Notes: generated from the sequence alone by a model not told the origin. Counted from the first letter of the stretch, positions 33,795 to 46,400 are shown. The stretch: DNA of 64,000 nt from Dama dama (GCF_033118175.1 NC_083691.1:21611001-21675000); one strand, 5' to 3'. Translations and numbers: made by a program.

Positions 33795-34165
33795 AATTAT
33801 AGGTAGTTTTGTGTACATAACATTGTAGCAAAGGTTCTAGACAGTACCAACACCATAAAAATCTTGGCTGCTGGTCTTGAATAATCATACCCACATCCCA
33901 CCAGTTTTCCCAACCATCCCTAATCCTTACCACTAAATTTGTTCTTCATTTCTAAAATGTCATCAGAAATAAAATGACATAGCATATTATAGCCTTTTGG
34001 AAATTTTTATTTCACCCAGCATGATTGTCTGGAGATTTACCTAAGTTATGTGTATCAATTGTCTAGTCCTTACTATCGCTGAGTAGTATTCCATGACATG
34101 AAAGCACTACTGTTTAACAATTCATCTGTTGAAGAACAGCTGAGCTGATTTTGAAGTAAATTATT
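33795..34165 (-). mobile_element. Old L1 3' region
   Basis: Minus-strand L1-like words: 'taaatttgttcttcatttct', 'cacccagcatgattgtctgg', 'gctgagtagtattccatgac', 'aacaattcatctgttgaaga'. Confidence 0.65.
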
Positions 34166-35201
34166 TTAGAGATTCTATTAATAGGCTGAATTATCTATAT
34201 AAATATGTCCTCTTAATGAAAATGTCATATATACAATTGCATTAGTGTTATAACCTTTTTTTACATTTCTGTAATATTTACAAGTGAAAATACTTGTAAT
34301 TATTTTCTGTTGTAGTGACATTAGGGGAAAATTGTGAACATATGACTAGATGGTCTTTAGGTTTCCATCCAGCACTATTTTTCTTAATAAATAATAATAT
34401 AATTCTAACCCATTTCTTTTACACTAATTATTTTAGCAACAAGGTTGTCTCATTTGGAATCTCCAAAATCAATCCCAGGAGAGTGGTCAATAGGAAAATA
34501 AGCAGAACACAAAATTATGTGATCTATATCTAATCCTCTGGGTAATATATGAAACTTTTGTGAATTTTGATGACAAATCATTTATAACCTAATCAAGAAT
34601 AATGAAACAAAATATGATACTACTCTATCTTAGATCATCATATTTTTTTTCCATTTTTTTCTAACAATATTTTAACCTCCATAAGGTATCTGTTTGAATT
34701 CCCTTCTTAGTACCTTCCAGGTTTCTATTAAGTGTTAAATTCCTACAATGCATTATTAAATACAGTATCTGTGGATACTCTGTGCATTGGGATTCTAGCA
34801 TAAGTAGAAAGAAAAAAATCTGGCAATATGTATGCACATAAGCTTTGACAAGAGGTATTGGCTCCTACTGCAAACACAATTTTCATCTTAAGGATAACTT
34901 ACCTAGTTCATCACTCACAGAGGTTTCAGAATGATCACTTCCAAAATGCCTTCCTGCTTTCATTTTTTTCCCAAGCAAGGTCTGAATAACCTGTAAGTGA
35001 ATCACTGAACAAAGAAAGTACCAAACTTCAAATAGTCCCTCTAAGGCCCTTCAACTACAAACTTGTAACACCTTTTTTTATGACATTTCAAAGTGACCTA
35101 TGATCCTGACATTGCTGTTTAAAAGATGCAGTTTGAATTCAAATTAAACTGTAAGCCACACATTTAGAGGATGTATTTTTTGTTTTCCCACTTGATTTCT
35201 T
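34166..35201. other. Unique AT-rich DNA
   Basis: About 1 kb; nothing is recognised. Confidence 0.45.
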
Positions 35202-35210
35202 AAAGTTAAT

Positions 35211-35443
35211 TATGTGTGTTAGTTGCTCAGTCATGTCCAACTCTTTGCAACCACATGAACTGTAGCCCACCAGGCCCCTCTGTCCATGGGATTTTCCAGG
35301 CAAGAATACTGGAGTGGGTTGACATTCCCTTCTGCAGGGGATCCTCCAGACCCAGGGATCAAACCCAGGTCTCCCGCATTGCAGGCGGACTCTTTACTAT
35401 CTGAGCCAGGAATGGTTCAGATGGTAATTCCTGGAAAAGCCCA
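35211..35443 (-). mobile_element. Bov-tA SINE with fold-back insertion in the tRNA head
   Basis: Minus-strand copy with 9-bp flanks aaagttaat (35202-35210 and 35444-35452). The tRNA head is interrupted by an inverted copy of itself: ttactatctgagcca (35394-35408), loop ggaa, then tggttcagatggtaa (35413-35427), matching in 13 of 15 pairs. Confidence 0.9.
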
Positions 35444-35452
35444 AAAGTTAAT

Positions 35453-36371
35453 CATAGCTTTCTTTAATATATATTGCTGAGACTAACTTTAATTCAACCT
35501 ATGGCATGAAAACTCTTTGCCTCGTTTATCCTATTTTGATAAAGTTTCCATAAATTATGACTTAATTCAAAATACTTAGTCCCCACACAGGAGAATCACT
35601 TATAATTTGTCGACTTTTTTTTTAAAGAAGAAAAGACACAATAATACAAATTTCACTATGAGATAGATCAACCTAAATATTCAATATCACATAGCTTATT
35701 TAAGTGCCTCAAATGAGTTCAGTGCTCTGTGGTCTCTCTAATATATTACTCCCACATAAAAAAAGACTTATTTTGGAGAAACTAGAAAAGAATTAAAAAG
35801 GAAGAAGAAAATGTTTTTGTAAAACACCTGCCGTAGAAGAGCAATGTTTATCTTTATCCCTTACTGTATTGTCGTTTCCTACTACATTGTAGTAGGGATT
35901 TGTAGAACTTCTGGTTTCTTTGAACTACATAGACATAAGAAAAGATTGTATTATGTTTTTCACAAGTCCTCCATGTGTGTGTTGGTGTGATCACCCTTCC
36001 ATGGAGAGTTTGTGTTACTAGTGTATCCTGTTATAGAGAGATTTCAGACAAGTCTCAGAAAAGCTTATGCAACTCTGTATCATAAAGCATCAATACTTGC
36101 ACAGACTCTCACTATCTGATTATGTGTTTAGATGTCAATGTATGTCAGGGATGCACAGAAACCAATGAGCAATTTGACACCTCAAATTATCAGTTTAAAA
36201 CCTTGCATTAAACACTTCTCAGGTCTCAGGGAATATTCCAACTTTATGACCCTGGTCTGCGGAATGCAGTGTATCCTGTTTTACGATTCCAGCTCAGTTC
36301 ACTGTTTCCCTTTAGTCCCAACCTCAACCTTTAATAAAGTATTTAGAATCTTCAGGATATTTGCGAAAGCT
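35453..36371. other. Unique DNA
   Basis: Nothing is recognised. The frame at 36132-36398 is 88 codons without a known motif. Confidence 0.45.
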
Positions 36372-36384
36372 ATCTATAAATACA

Positions 36385-36563
36385 ATAGTCGTATGTGACT
36401 CTTTGCAACCCCAGAGACTATATGATCCGTGGAATTCCCCAGGCCAGAATACTGGAGTGGGTAGCCTTTCCCTTCTCCAAGGGATCTTCCCAACCCAGGG
36501 ATCAAATCCAGGTCTCCCTCATTGCAGGAAGATTCCTTACCAGCTGAGCCACAAGGGAGGCCC
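36385..36563 (-). mobile_element. Bov-tA SINE with 13-bp imperfect target duplication
   Basis: Minus-strand copy with the BovA body shortened at its outer end. Flanks atctataaataca (36372-36384) and atctgtaaataca (36564-36576) differ at one position, suggesting moderate age. Confidence 0.9.
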
Positions 36564-36729
36564 ATCTGTAAATACATAAAATTTCTCACTATGCCAACTA
36601 TACTAAATATGTGAAAACGTTAAGAATAATATACCCACAATAAAATCACTGTATTGTTATATAGCCTAAAGAATTATAGGAACTCAAATCAGGCTATGGG
36701 ATGCCATATTGCTTGTTTATCACCTACAT

Positions 36730-36880
36730 GAACTTGGATAAGCAGTTTTGCTTTTCAGAGCATCAGTGAACTCAACAGGGAAAACTCTTAAAGTAGTTAA
36801 GAGATTTAAACCAGATGATCTACTAAAATTGATTTAAGTAATACCTGGCACAAAATAGGCACTTTTCCCTTCTTCCTCTT
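36730..36880 (+). mobile_element. MIR SINE, weak
   Basis: MIR-like order: 'tgaacttggataagcagttt' then a 3' part 'tacctggcacaaaataggca'. Confidence 0.5.
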
Positions 36881-39030
36881 TCATTCACTCACAGTGCCCT
36901 TAGGCCATTATATCTGTTCTCATACTGGCTGATCAAAGTGTTGGTAGGCTTGTCTCAGCAGTTGGAAAAAGGAAAAAAAATTAAAATAAATGAGAGTTTT
37001 CCACTATTCTTCATCTTTGGCAGAATCCATTTTAATAGCTTGTCTCATCAAATAATCATTACACTCAATAAGTTGTCTAACACACTACTGCAAGGCTAAA
37101 TGACTGTCAACTGGCTCAGGCCAGTCTTGCCCACTGAGCAATAACAGACTGTGGCAGGATTTCTGTTTCATTAAATCAGAGAAATAACATTTCCAGTAAA
37201 ATTATGCACTCATAAAATTGAGTTGGCCTAAAAAACAGAGTATTTTCTTCTAACATTTTCAGAACCACAAAATATATCCAAATGATAGAACAAATCAAAG
37301 ATGGTTCACAAAATTAATTTGGCTAAGTGATAGATTGACTACAACTGGAAAAGATAGATCATATAAACCCAGTAGGGGGGCACATTCAAGATATACAGAA
37401 AATTTTATGTTAGCTTGAAATTTTATTTGAATAATTGGCCAGCGGCCTAACTTCTCTGCATCTGTGTTTCCTCATTGGTAAAATGTCAAAGTACAAGTTA
37501 CAGTTTATTTTGTGTATAAAAATTTTTGAATTTTCCATTTTCCATTTTATTGCAATTAAGTATATTTGTATTATATTTATGTGCTAAAATTGATTAACTG
37601 AATATAATCATTTTAAGGATGTCTCATTTAAAAAGATTTTATTGACAACAAAACTTAAATTCCAACATATTAAATCACATTTTTAAAGTAAAATACAACT
37701 AATTTAGATTGAATTTTGTACATTAAATGAGTTCTTCTCTAAAACTGGCATGTCTTGTATCAAAGAAGAGACATACTTTTCAATTTGTTATTTCTACTAT
37801 AAATAATTCATATTTTAAATTATGGTAAACTGAAAATTACACCATTGCAGCAATCAGGGCCTCTTAATTTTATTCCTAAATTAGACTGGCTGTCTGGTCT
37901 TCAGGAAATTATTTTACTCCCTTTTGTCAAAGTTTCCTCATTTGTCTAATGAGCAAAAACATTTTAGTTAATAATTTAAACAGTGCATATTATTAATACT
38001 ATGATACTTTTCCACATATGAACATCACTGAAATCAGATGTCTCTTAAAATTGAATGCATATTATCATAAATATTGGAAGCACACTATTTTTTGTTCATA
38101 GCATTACCATAGTAGTTTATCCTTTAATTAATGGTCTCTTAGGTTTAACAAAATTTTATATTAACTGAATTAGTTATCTGGGACTTAAATATAGACCCAT
38201 TTGAAATGAGTGGTGACATGAATGTACTTTCTTCAAGGTATTTATATGTGAGGCATTAGTGGGCAATGGAAGAACAAAAATATAAAATATGATAGAAGTC
38301 AAAGGATGTCCGAAGAGTTCTGGTAATTCTTAGGACTAGAGTGCAGGGGGTCTGACAGGGGGGAACTGAAGATGAGGCTGAAGCGTGGGTTGAAGTCAGA
38401 CCCTGGAAATCCTTTAACACCATGGTCAGGAAGTTAGAGTCAATCATCAGGTATACTTCCTTTGCCTACAGTGATTGCTCGTTGAATTTGAGCTATTAAT
38501 CAAGCTAGATGCTCCAAATTCTAAGGAAGCATGATCTTTGCTTTTGTGCAACGTTTTAACCAGTTTTTTATCTCTGTTAGCATATCTAGCAATTTTTTCT
38601 TGGAAATTTTATGTTTATATACCTGCCCTCCTCAGTCTCTGAACTTTTTATGAACAACAGCTGTGTCATTTGTTTTTGTTTATCTAGTATATTGTCACAA
38701 TTTCTGACACATAGTTTCATGTTTGTAGCGTGAAGAGTTCCTGTTGGAGCATGTTTTAAAAAATGAATCCATGTTAGCAAAAAAATTAAGTATACATAAA
38801 CGGTATGGGCATTGCCCATGTCAGTTACTCTTGGTATTTAAGGAGGTAGCAGTAGCGCATCAACCTCTTAAGGTTCTGACTTGTGTGTGGAGAAAAAAAA
38901 TTGGAAGACAATAGAAGAGTTGAGATGTACTTCAGTCTTCTTGTCTGAAGTGTGTGAATAATAACATTGTTTATAGGGAGATGAGAAAAGTATCATGAAA
39001 GGATACTGGCCATCTTTGATATTTACATAA
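36881..39030. other. Mostly unique DNA with MIR scraps
   Basis: MIR-like pieces occur near 37440-37500 ('gtttcctcattggtaaaatg') and 37890-37990 ('gtttcctcatttgtctaatg'). A slightly GC-richer stretch at 38320-38450 may be an ancient repeat but is not assigned. No gene. Confidence 0.45.
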
Positions 39031-39034
39031 CTTT

Positions 39035-39095
39035 TCTTGGCATAGAGTAGGCCCTTAGTTTATATTTGATAAATGTATGAATGAGCAAACGAGTG
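39035..39095 (+). mobile_element. L2/MIR-type 3' end
   Basis: Contains 'ttggcatagagtaggccctt' and 'gataaatgtatgaatgagca', the common 3' end shared by MIR and L2. Confidence 0.5.
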
Positions 39096-41490
39096 GCTGG
39101 TTGTTTTATGTTTTCTCAAGGAAATCTACTAATGTTCAATTTGAATCTTCTGGATCTTTACGTAGACATTTCCTACTGTTTGAGTGCTGTGAATGCTTTT
39201 TATTTTCATGGATAATATTTGTGATATGCAGAGATGCTTAACAAAATTATCCCATCAAAAATAGCCATAGCAGAGGCAAAACTCATCTGGCAGTCAGTTA
39301 TTTACCAGTTATTGAAGGAAGAAAATGAAAATTTATTAAACAAAACATGTAAGTTTTTTTCTGAACTACATTTAGAGTTTTCAGTGTGTGTACTCAAATT
39401 CACCTTGAATTGAGATGTGCAAGCCGTACTCACATACTCTGTTCTAGGTGTCATTCAAGCCCTGTGTATACCAATATGGAAAAACTTAGTCTCTTTCCTT
39501 ATTGAAGGTCACAGAGTTGTTGAAATAAAAGAAACAAAAAGCAATAACACATTTTGATGCAATATGCACTCATCTTTCAAAGCTCACTTCATGTCACCTA
39601 ATTTGTAAATCATCTGTCTCTAATCTTGATCTAAATGATGTACTCATTGCACACACTGCAAACCATTTTATTACAGAAATATGAAGTAAAAGTAGTACAT
39701 TATTTTCTTCCTGTACTTATTTACTTATAAGGTGTTTCTAAAGGCTACCAAAGTATTTGGGAGGTAAGTATTGATATTTCTTTTGAAGAATATTCCATCA
39801 TTGAACTCTGAAAGAAGAATTGCAGTAACTTCCTTGGTTTTTCTGTTTGATCTTTAACTTTCACCTCTGTAAAATGAGGTGAATAAGGGCTAATCTAGTT
39901 GCCTATGTGCTTAATTATATTTTCTTTAAAGAAAAAAACATTAATTCTTATAAGTTTGAGAAGTTCTTCCCCTAGATGTTCCACAGGGTTACTTTCAGCT
40001 TTAGTATTTTTTCTATGTAAATGCCTCTTGGTCCTATTGAGTCCTGCTTAAACTCACCCTATGATTTGGCTAGAGTACCTGCTATCACCCACCATCACAG
40101 ATAAAGTCCTGTGAAAATTATATCTTTAAATGGGCCAGAACAAACCCAAGTCATCAAATATAATTTCAATGATGAACCTCAGCATTTTCCATTTGAATAG
40201 TTTCCCAAATGGTCGCCATTTATTAATGTCAGATTAAAGGGCTCCGTTCATTTTTCCTATTCAGTAAAGAGACAGTTAATGAATGGTGCTGACTTGGCCA
40301 GGCTTCTAATGAAAATCTGAAAGTGTGCAACCCTCAGTGTGAAGAAACTCAACTAAAGCTGGCTGAATATTGACATGGTTTTCATCCATGCAGAAAGTCT
40401 TGCAATACAACTTTTGGCTCATGAGATGGTAATTATGTCATCAAAGCTAAATAAAAAACATTGGGCTTAAGACTGTCTTCTCTAAGTGACGTTCCATGAA
40501 TTAATGCATGACCTCCTGGTTTCTTCACTTTCCTTACCAATGCTGTGTTGCTTCAGAGAGATTTCCATAGCAAATGAAGAAAGACAAGATAAAGGCTAAT
40601 GCCCATCCTGAAAACTTTAGATAGTGAAGAAGAGTAGAGAAAGGAAATATCTACCACTCATATTATTACCAACAATATTGGTAAATACTCTGGTTTAGTT
40701 TATGAATTGGATCTTAATTTATCAATATTGATAAGCTTCAAACAGGTAATATAGAAAGATTCCAATAAATTTTAAAATATGAAGCAGTGTTTCTGACATA
40801 TGATACTTGCACAGGTCTGAAAGCTTGCCTGGCAGGGGGAACACTGCCTTCCCCATTGATGATTAACTCTGGGAGGGACTGGAGAGGATAAAAGAGGTTG
40901 GCAGGGGTGGGGGCGAGATATTGTCTAGATATACATAAACAATTTAAATAATACAAAACATGTATAAAAGCATAGTTGATTCAATTTGGTTTTGTTTTCA
41001 GAAAATGCAACAGTATTCTTGTATCAAGCTGCTTTAATTTGCCAATTCTAGGCTCTAAACAACCGTCCTAGTGCATTAAGATACTGAGTAGATTGTTCCG
41101 TTTCACTATCTAATGCATTTCTCTTTTCAAATGTAATTTTCATCGTTATCAGTGTGATAGATGTACAATGGGACACAGATTGAATTACAAAGCTTATAAT
41201 AAGAACAATAACCTGACCCACCACTTTCTGTCAATAATTCTTGTCCCAGAAGAGCAATAGTGCTCAATGGTTTCAGCTATTTACCCTGGCATTTATCCTA
41301 TATTTCTTAATAATGCTTATATACTTTTTTTTTGCTTAGAGGTTTTAGATAATACCTAAAGAAAAAAACTTTTGTAGAAAAGCAAGAATTAGCACTCTCT
41401 CTTTCTCTTACTCTGGTAGATTTTTTTTTTTGGGCCATGGTTCTCAACATAATAACAGTGGTAATACTGAAAATGATTAACTTTTATTTG
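39096..41490. other. Longest stretch with few recognisable repeats
   Basis: A MIR-like scrap lies near 39820-39930. Unique-looking blocks at 40190-40350 and 41040-41290 have an even composition and could be constrained non-coding DNA. No exon, promoter or RNA gene is recognised. Confidence 0.4.
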
Positions 41491-41494
41491 AATA

Positions 41495-41665
41495 ATTGCT
41501 TTTAAAGCAAGCATTGAACTAGGTAACCTCATAAAATCCATGTGAAGAAAGTATTATTACTTTTTTTTATTGATCAGGCAAATGGGAGAGATATCAACGT
41601 CCTTTTAATAATATAACTAGTACTTGGTAGAATTGAAATTTTAATTCAGATTTGTCTATTCAACA
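41495..41665 (-). mobile_element. MIR SINE
   Basis: Minus-orientation MIR: 'aggtaacctcataaaatcca', 'gtattattac', a T-rich insertion, then 'tatcaacgtcc' and 'ataactagtacttggtagaa'. Confidence 0.55.
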
Positions 41666-42339
41666 TGTATAGTCCTAAAACTAGGTAAACTTCACTGTCC
41701 TTGAAATTTTATAACTTTGTATCACTTTTTCACATGACATGCTTTCAGTATTATTTAGTAATATTAAAAAATATTTTGTAACCAATGTTATTTTGGATGT
41801 ACAATATTCCAAGTGAAGAGTATATACTTATTGAGTTTCTCTATTTATTACAGTCAATTTAGCCTCCACACATTTGTTATTATAAACATTGCTAAGAGAA
41901 ATGTCTTTATGCATTATTCCTGCCGAATTTTTAAAAACATCTCTGTGTTTCAGGCAATTTCTTAGGTTAAGTTGCCATGAGTGGTCATGACTTAAAAAAT
42001 AATCAGTTAAAAAATAATATAATATGGATAATGACCAGAAATGTAAATCACTTAGTGACATGGAAATGAAACTAAGTTCACAGTCTTTGCTAATCATGCA
42101 TTTTATGTAAGATGGAAACCAGTTCATTGTAGTCATCTGGCAATGTTAAACTAGAGTCTAGAAACAAAGTTCTAGGCTCTTATAGAATAACATTTCTACA
42201 AGCAATACATATGCCTTATATGTATTACATGTATTATTAATATAATTATTATATATAATATACAATTACTATAAAACACTTTTAAAACACAAAATTTATT
42301 TTTAATGCCTTGTGGCTTCCAGGGAACTTTAATAAATGC
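41666..42339. other. Unique AT-rich DNA
   Basis: Nothing is recognised. Confidence 0.45.
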
Positions 42340-42464
42340 AGTACTGTTAGTATCAGTGATCAATTTTGCAGATGAAGAAAACAAAGCTCACAGATAGTAG
42401 ATGGCTTGTTTAATGTCTTATACTAGCTAATGGCAGATCAAAGACTAATACTAGGTAATGAGTT
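42340..42464 (-). mobile_element. MIR SINE
   Basis: Minus-orientation MIR: 'caattttgcagatgaagaaa', 'acaaagctcacagatagtag', 'tactagctaatggcagatca'. Confidence 0.6.
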
Positions 42465-42600
42465 TTTTAAATTAATTTATTTTTCATTGCATGATAATTG
42501 CTTCACAGAATTTTGCTGTTTTCTGTCAAACCTCAGCATGAATCAGCCATAGGTATACATATATTCCCTCCCATCTCCCTCCCTATCCCACGCCTCTAGG
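42465..42600 (-). mobile_element. Ruminant L1 3' end
   Basis: Minus-strand L1 3' UTR with 'catgaatcagccataggtat' and 'acatatattccctcccatct'. The T-rich start is the antisense poly(A) tail. Confidence 0.75.
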
Positions 42601-42829
42601 TCACTCTGTTTACTACAAAGACTATAGTGAAATGGTGGATGCATCAGAGATATTAAGTTTAAAGAAAGATCGATTCAATTGTGGTATATTTTCTTCCTTA
42701 CTTGTAGAGAGATGAAATTATCTTAAAAACCTAGTCTCTAGAATAGTAAGTTAATAGTAAGTGATTCTTTTAGAAAACAATAGATCTTAAGGCCAAAGAT
42801 GCTTATATTTTCTAGTAGTCATATGATTG

Positions 42830-43020
42830 CATGCTCAGTTGCTTTAGTCATGTCTAAATCTTTGCAACCCTATGGACTGTAACTCTCCAGGCTCCTCTGT
42901 CCATGGGATTCTCCAGGCAAGAATACTGGAGTGGGTTTCTATGCCCTCCTCCATAGGGTCTTCCCAACCCAGGGATCAAACCTATTTCTCCTGCTTTGCA
43001 GGCAGATTCTTTACAGTTGA
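42830..43020 (-). mobile_element. Bov-tA SINE, tRNA head truncated
   Basis: Minus-strand copy. The head stops after ttctttacagttgag and the expected gggaagcc end is missing. The tandem repeat at 43022-43081 starts exactly there. Confidence 0.88.
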
Positions 43021-43021
43021 G

Positions 43022-43081
43022 ATTAATGAGATTTCCATTAACAAGATTTGCATTAATGAGAAGTCCATTAACAAGATTTTA
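43022..43081. repeat. Two-copy 30-bp tandem repeat
   Basis: The unit starts attaatgaga and contains tccattaacaagattt. Copies at 43022-43051 and 43052-43081 differ at only a few positions. Confidence 0.85.
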
Positions 43082-43254
43082 AACTGTATAAGTTTTATTT
43101 TTATCTCCATATGAATATCTCTTGTGTCAAAGAAAATTCAGTCAGGGAATTAGTCTTCAACTATCACTTGTGGAATAATGTTTCCATGTCTAGGTTACTT
43201 TAATACCTTTTCTTGGTGATTCTATGTGGGAGACTGCTAGTTGTAATTATTTTG

Positions 43255-43345
43255 TAATTACTCTTTTTTCAAGTGAAGCTCAGAAATAATCCTTTAGGAG
43301 TAACATAGCTGGTAGAAGCCAGGTCCCTTTACTCTTAAGCAGTAT
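43255..43345 (-). mobile_element. MIR SINE, weak
   Basis: Minus-orientation words 'gaagctcagaaataatcc' and 'taacatagctggtagaagcc'. Confidence 0.5.
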
Positions 43346-43594
43346 TTTGTGAGGTTTTGCTTTGTTTCATTTTAATTTTAGCTGAGTCCCTCCCTATTTC
43401 ATGTATACAGAAAAGAAAGTAATGCTTTGTAACTGCAAAGCCCTAATTGTAGATCTTCAGAGCATGTCTTACTTTGTAAACATTCTGGGAAAAGGGAAAA
43501 ACAATCAGAAACCTATGAATTAAGAGACACTATTTTGGAGAAATGATCTAATAATAAGGATTTCGAGGGGAATATTGAGGAACCAAAAAGATGC

Positions 43595-43790
43595 TTGCCT
43601 GAAACCTGAATTAGATAAACCTCATTTACTAGGTATGTGACCTTAAATTTTTCATATCTCTTATTTCCAGTGATAATTACTACTTTGCAAGCTTTTATTT
43701 ACATTAACTTTTATAGTGGGTTTAAAAGTATTTTCTAAGTAAACTGTATGGTACTTAGTAAGTCCTTAAAAATGTGAGTCATTTATTTGA
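43595..43790 (+). mobile_element. MIR SINE, weak
   Basis: Plus-orientation MIR-like order: 'actaggtatgtgaccttaaa', 'atctcttatttccagtgat', then 'gtatggtacttagtaagtcc'. Confidence 0.5.
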
Positions 43791-43814
43791 ACATGATTTT
43801 ACATGGAGCTGATT

Positions 43815-43999
43815 AATATCTTTGTGACCCTATGGACTGCAGCGCTCCAGGCTCCTCTGCCCATGGGGATTCTCGAGGCAAGAATACTGGAGTGGGTTGC
43901 CATGCCCTCCTCCAGGGGATCTTCCCAACTCAGGGATCAAACCCAGGTCTCCTACATTGCAGGTGGATTCTTTACCAACTGAGCCACAAAGGAAGCCCA
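43815..43999 (-). mobile_element. Bov-tA SINE
   Basis: Minus-strand copy with a complete tRNA head (ends ggaagccc). The outer BovA end is trimmed. Confidence 0.9.
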
Positions 44000-44057
44000 T
44001 GAAAGAAAAAAGGTATCAGCATTACATCACATCTGTGTGTCCTATGCATACCAAGAC

Positions 44058-44160
44058 TCTTTAGTCATGTCTGACTCTCTGTGACCCCATGGACTGTAGC
44101 CCACCAGGCTGTCCATGGGGATTCTCCAGGCAAGAATATTAGAGTGGGTTGCCGTTTCTC
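44058..44160 (-). mobile_element. BovA body without tRNA head
   Basis: About 100 bases of the BovA body in minus orientation, with a 12-base gap after caccaggctgtcc. The head is missing, so it was either 5'-truncated at insertion or cut later. Confidence 0.82.
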
Positions 44161-44240
44161 CTAATTCTTAATTAAAACAAACTGTCATTTTGAAAATGTG
44201 ACACCATCTAACTTGGTCAACAGATTACACCATTGACCAC

Positions 44241-44274
44241 TGTCTGGGGAATTAATGTGTCTGGGGAATTAATA
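44241..44274. repeat. Two-copy 17-bp tandem repeat
   Basis: tgtctggggaattaatg at 44241-44257 followed by a copy differing at the last base at 44258-44274. Confidence 0.85.
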
Positions 44275-44846
44275 TGTATAGGCATGACAATTGCCATCTT
44301 GGCATCCTGAGAATTAATATTAAAATAATTAGAATACTCAAACCTTAAAATCTCAGCATTGAATGGAATCTTATATATAATTCCTCATGAATTATGCAAA
44401 TTAGGAAGCACAATCTTAGAAAGAAAAGGTCACTTCGTCTAAATTCAACTAATATATACTGTGAAGAACTGCGGATAGTTTGGTTTTTACCCTACGGGTA
44501 AATTAACAGTTACGTGGAAGCTACAATTCCATGGATAGTAGCACAATAGGTAGATAGTTATTACTCATGGCACTCACGGAAGGTGGAATGAACTTCATGT
44601 TACCAATGTTTGCCCTTTCTCTCTCAAACCCACTGAAGGGAGTTCTAAGTAAATGCTGTGTATACAGTGGGTTTTTTATACAGGTGAATAACACTGAATT
44701 TAGGAAACTCCAATTTTTTAAGTGGGAGTACTAGTGAATCTGCCCAAGCTTAGCTCCAGTGGAAGAAATCAGCTTTACTAATCATGTCAGGAAGAAAATA
44801 TATCCTCTTACATTTGTGCCCATGTATGTATGTATACATAAGGATT
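44275..44846. other. Unique DNA
   Basis: Nothing is recognised. Confidence 0.45.
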
Positions 44847-44856
44847 ATGGATATAG

Positions 44857-45591
44857 CTAATCATAACTATGTGGATCACAACAAACTGGAAAATTCATCA
44901 AGAAATGGAATACCAGACCACCTCACCAGCCTCCTGGGAAATCTGTATGCAGGTCAAGAAGCAATAGATAAAACTGGACATGGAACAATGGACCAGTTCC
45001 AAATTGGGAAAGGAGTATGTATGTCAAGGCTATATATTTTCATCCTGTTTATTTAACTTATATGCAGAGTATATCATATGAAATGCCAGGCTAGATGAAG
45101 CACAAGCTGGAATCAAGATTGCTGGGAGAAATAACAATAACCTCAGATATGCAGGTGACACCATTTCATGCATGGATGTAGGAGATGGACCATAAAGAGA
45201 GCTGAGCCCCAAAGAATTGGTGCTTTTGAACTGTGTTGGAGAAGACTCTTGAGAGTTCCTTGGACTACAAGGAGATCAAATCAGTCAATCCTAAAGGGAA
45301 ATCAACGCTGAATACTCATTGGAAGGACTGATGCTGAAGCTGAAACTCCAATACTTTGGTCACCTGATGCGAAGAACTGACTATTTGGAAAAGATCCTGA
45401 TGCTGGGAAAGATTGAAAGCAGGAGGAGAAGGAGACAAGAGAAGAGGAGATGGTTGGATGGCATCCCCAACTCGACGGCCATGAGTTTAAGCGGGCTTTG
45501 GGAATTGGTGATGGACAGGGAAGCCTTGTGTGCTGCAGTCTGTGGGGTCTTAGAGTTGAACACGACTGAGTGACTGAACTGAACTGAATTG
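44857..45591 (+). mobile_element. BovB with 400-bp internal deletion and 10-bp target duplication
   Basis: Plus-strand BovB, 5'-truncated in the RT domain. After the active site (YAGD at 45148-45159, first aspartate replaced) it jumps at about 45165 to the region corresponding to tgcatggatgtaggagatgg, losing roughly 400 bases. Perfect flanks atggatatag at 44847-44856 and 45592-45601. Confidence 0.93.
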
Positions 45592-45735
45592 ATGGATATA
45601 GATACAGATATAGATTCACATTCTGAAGTAAAAAAGGTTAGTCTGATGATTACATTTTATTTGAAGAGATTTTTTATTTGTTTGATTGTTCATTTAAATC
45701 CAGATTCAATCCTTAAGAGAAAATCATTGAGTTTT

Positions 45736-45930
45736 TGTTCCTTGGTGGCTCAGAATGTAAAGAATCTGTCTCCAGTGTGGGAGAACTGGGTTTGGTCCCT
45801 GGGTTGGGAAGATTCCCTGGAGAAGGGACAGGTAACCCACTCCAGTATTTTTGCCTGGGGAATTCCATGGACTATATAATCCATGGGGTCAAAAAGAGTC
45901 GGACGTGACTGAATGATTTTCACTTTCACA
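45736..45930 (+). mobile_element. Bov-tA SINE
   Basis: Plus-strand copy from gttccttggtggctcag to gtcggacgtgactgaatg, diverged in the head. Confidence 0.88.
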
Positions 45931-46198
45931 TTTTCCAAAGAATGAAATTAATCCTAAAGCACTCTTTTCCTATGTATGTGGCATTTTGAGGGACACAGAT
46001 TAAGGTATGAGTCTAGGAACCTGACTCTCAACCATATATTGGACCAAAGACTCTATTTCCTGATGCTACCTCAGTTAAAACTTGTTTCCAGTAGATGCCT
46101 GAGGCATCCTATAATTTAAGATTGAGTTTTCCGTTTTCAGCATCCTATTCCTGTCGGTCTCCATTAAGTTTGCTTTTGTAAATTCATCTATTCACTTA

Positions 46199-46400
46199 AA
46201 GTGAAGTCACTCAGTGGTGTCCAATTCTTTGTGACCCCATGGACTGTAATCTGCCAGGCTCCTCCATTCATGAAATTTTCCAGGCAAGAGTACTGGAGTG
46301 GGTTGCCATCTCCTTCTCCAGGATATCTTCCCAACCCAGGGATTGAACCCGGGTTTCCTACATTTTAGGCAGACACTTTACTGTCTGAGCCACCAGGGAA
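46199..46400 (-). mobile_element. Bov-tA SINE
   Basis: Minus-strand, full length, ending ctgagccaccagggaa. Confidence 0.9.
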
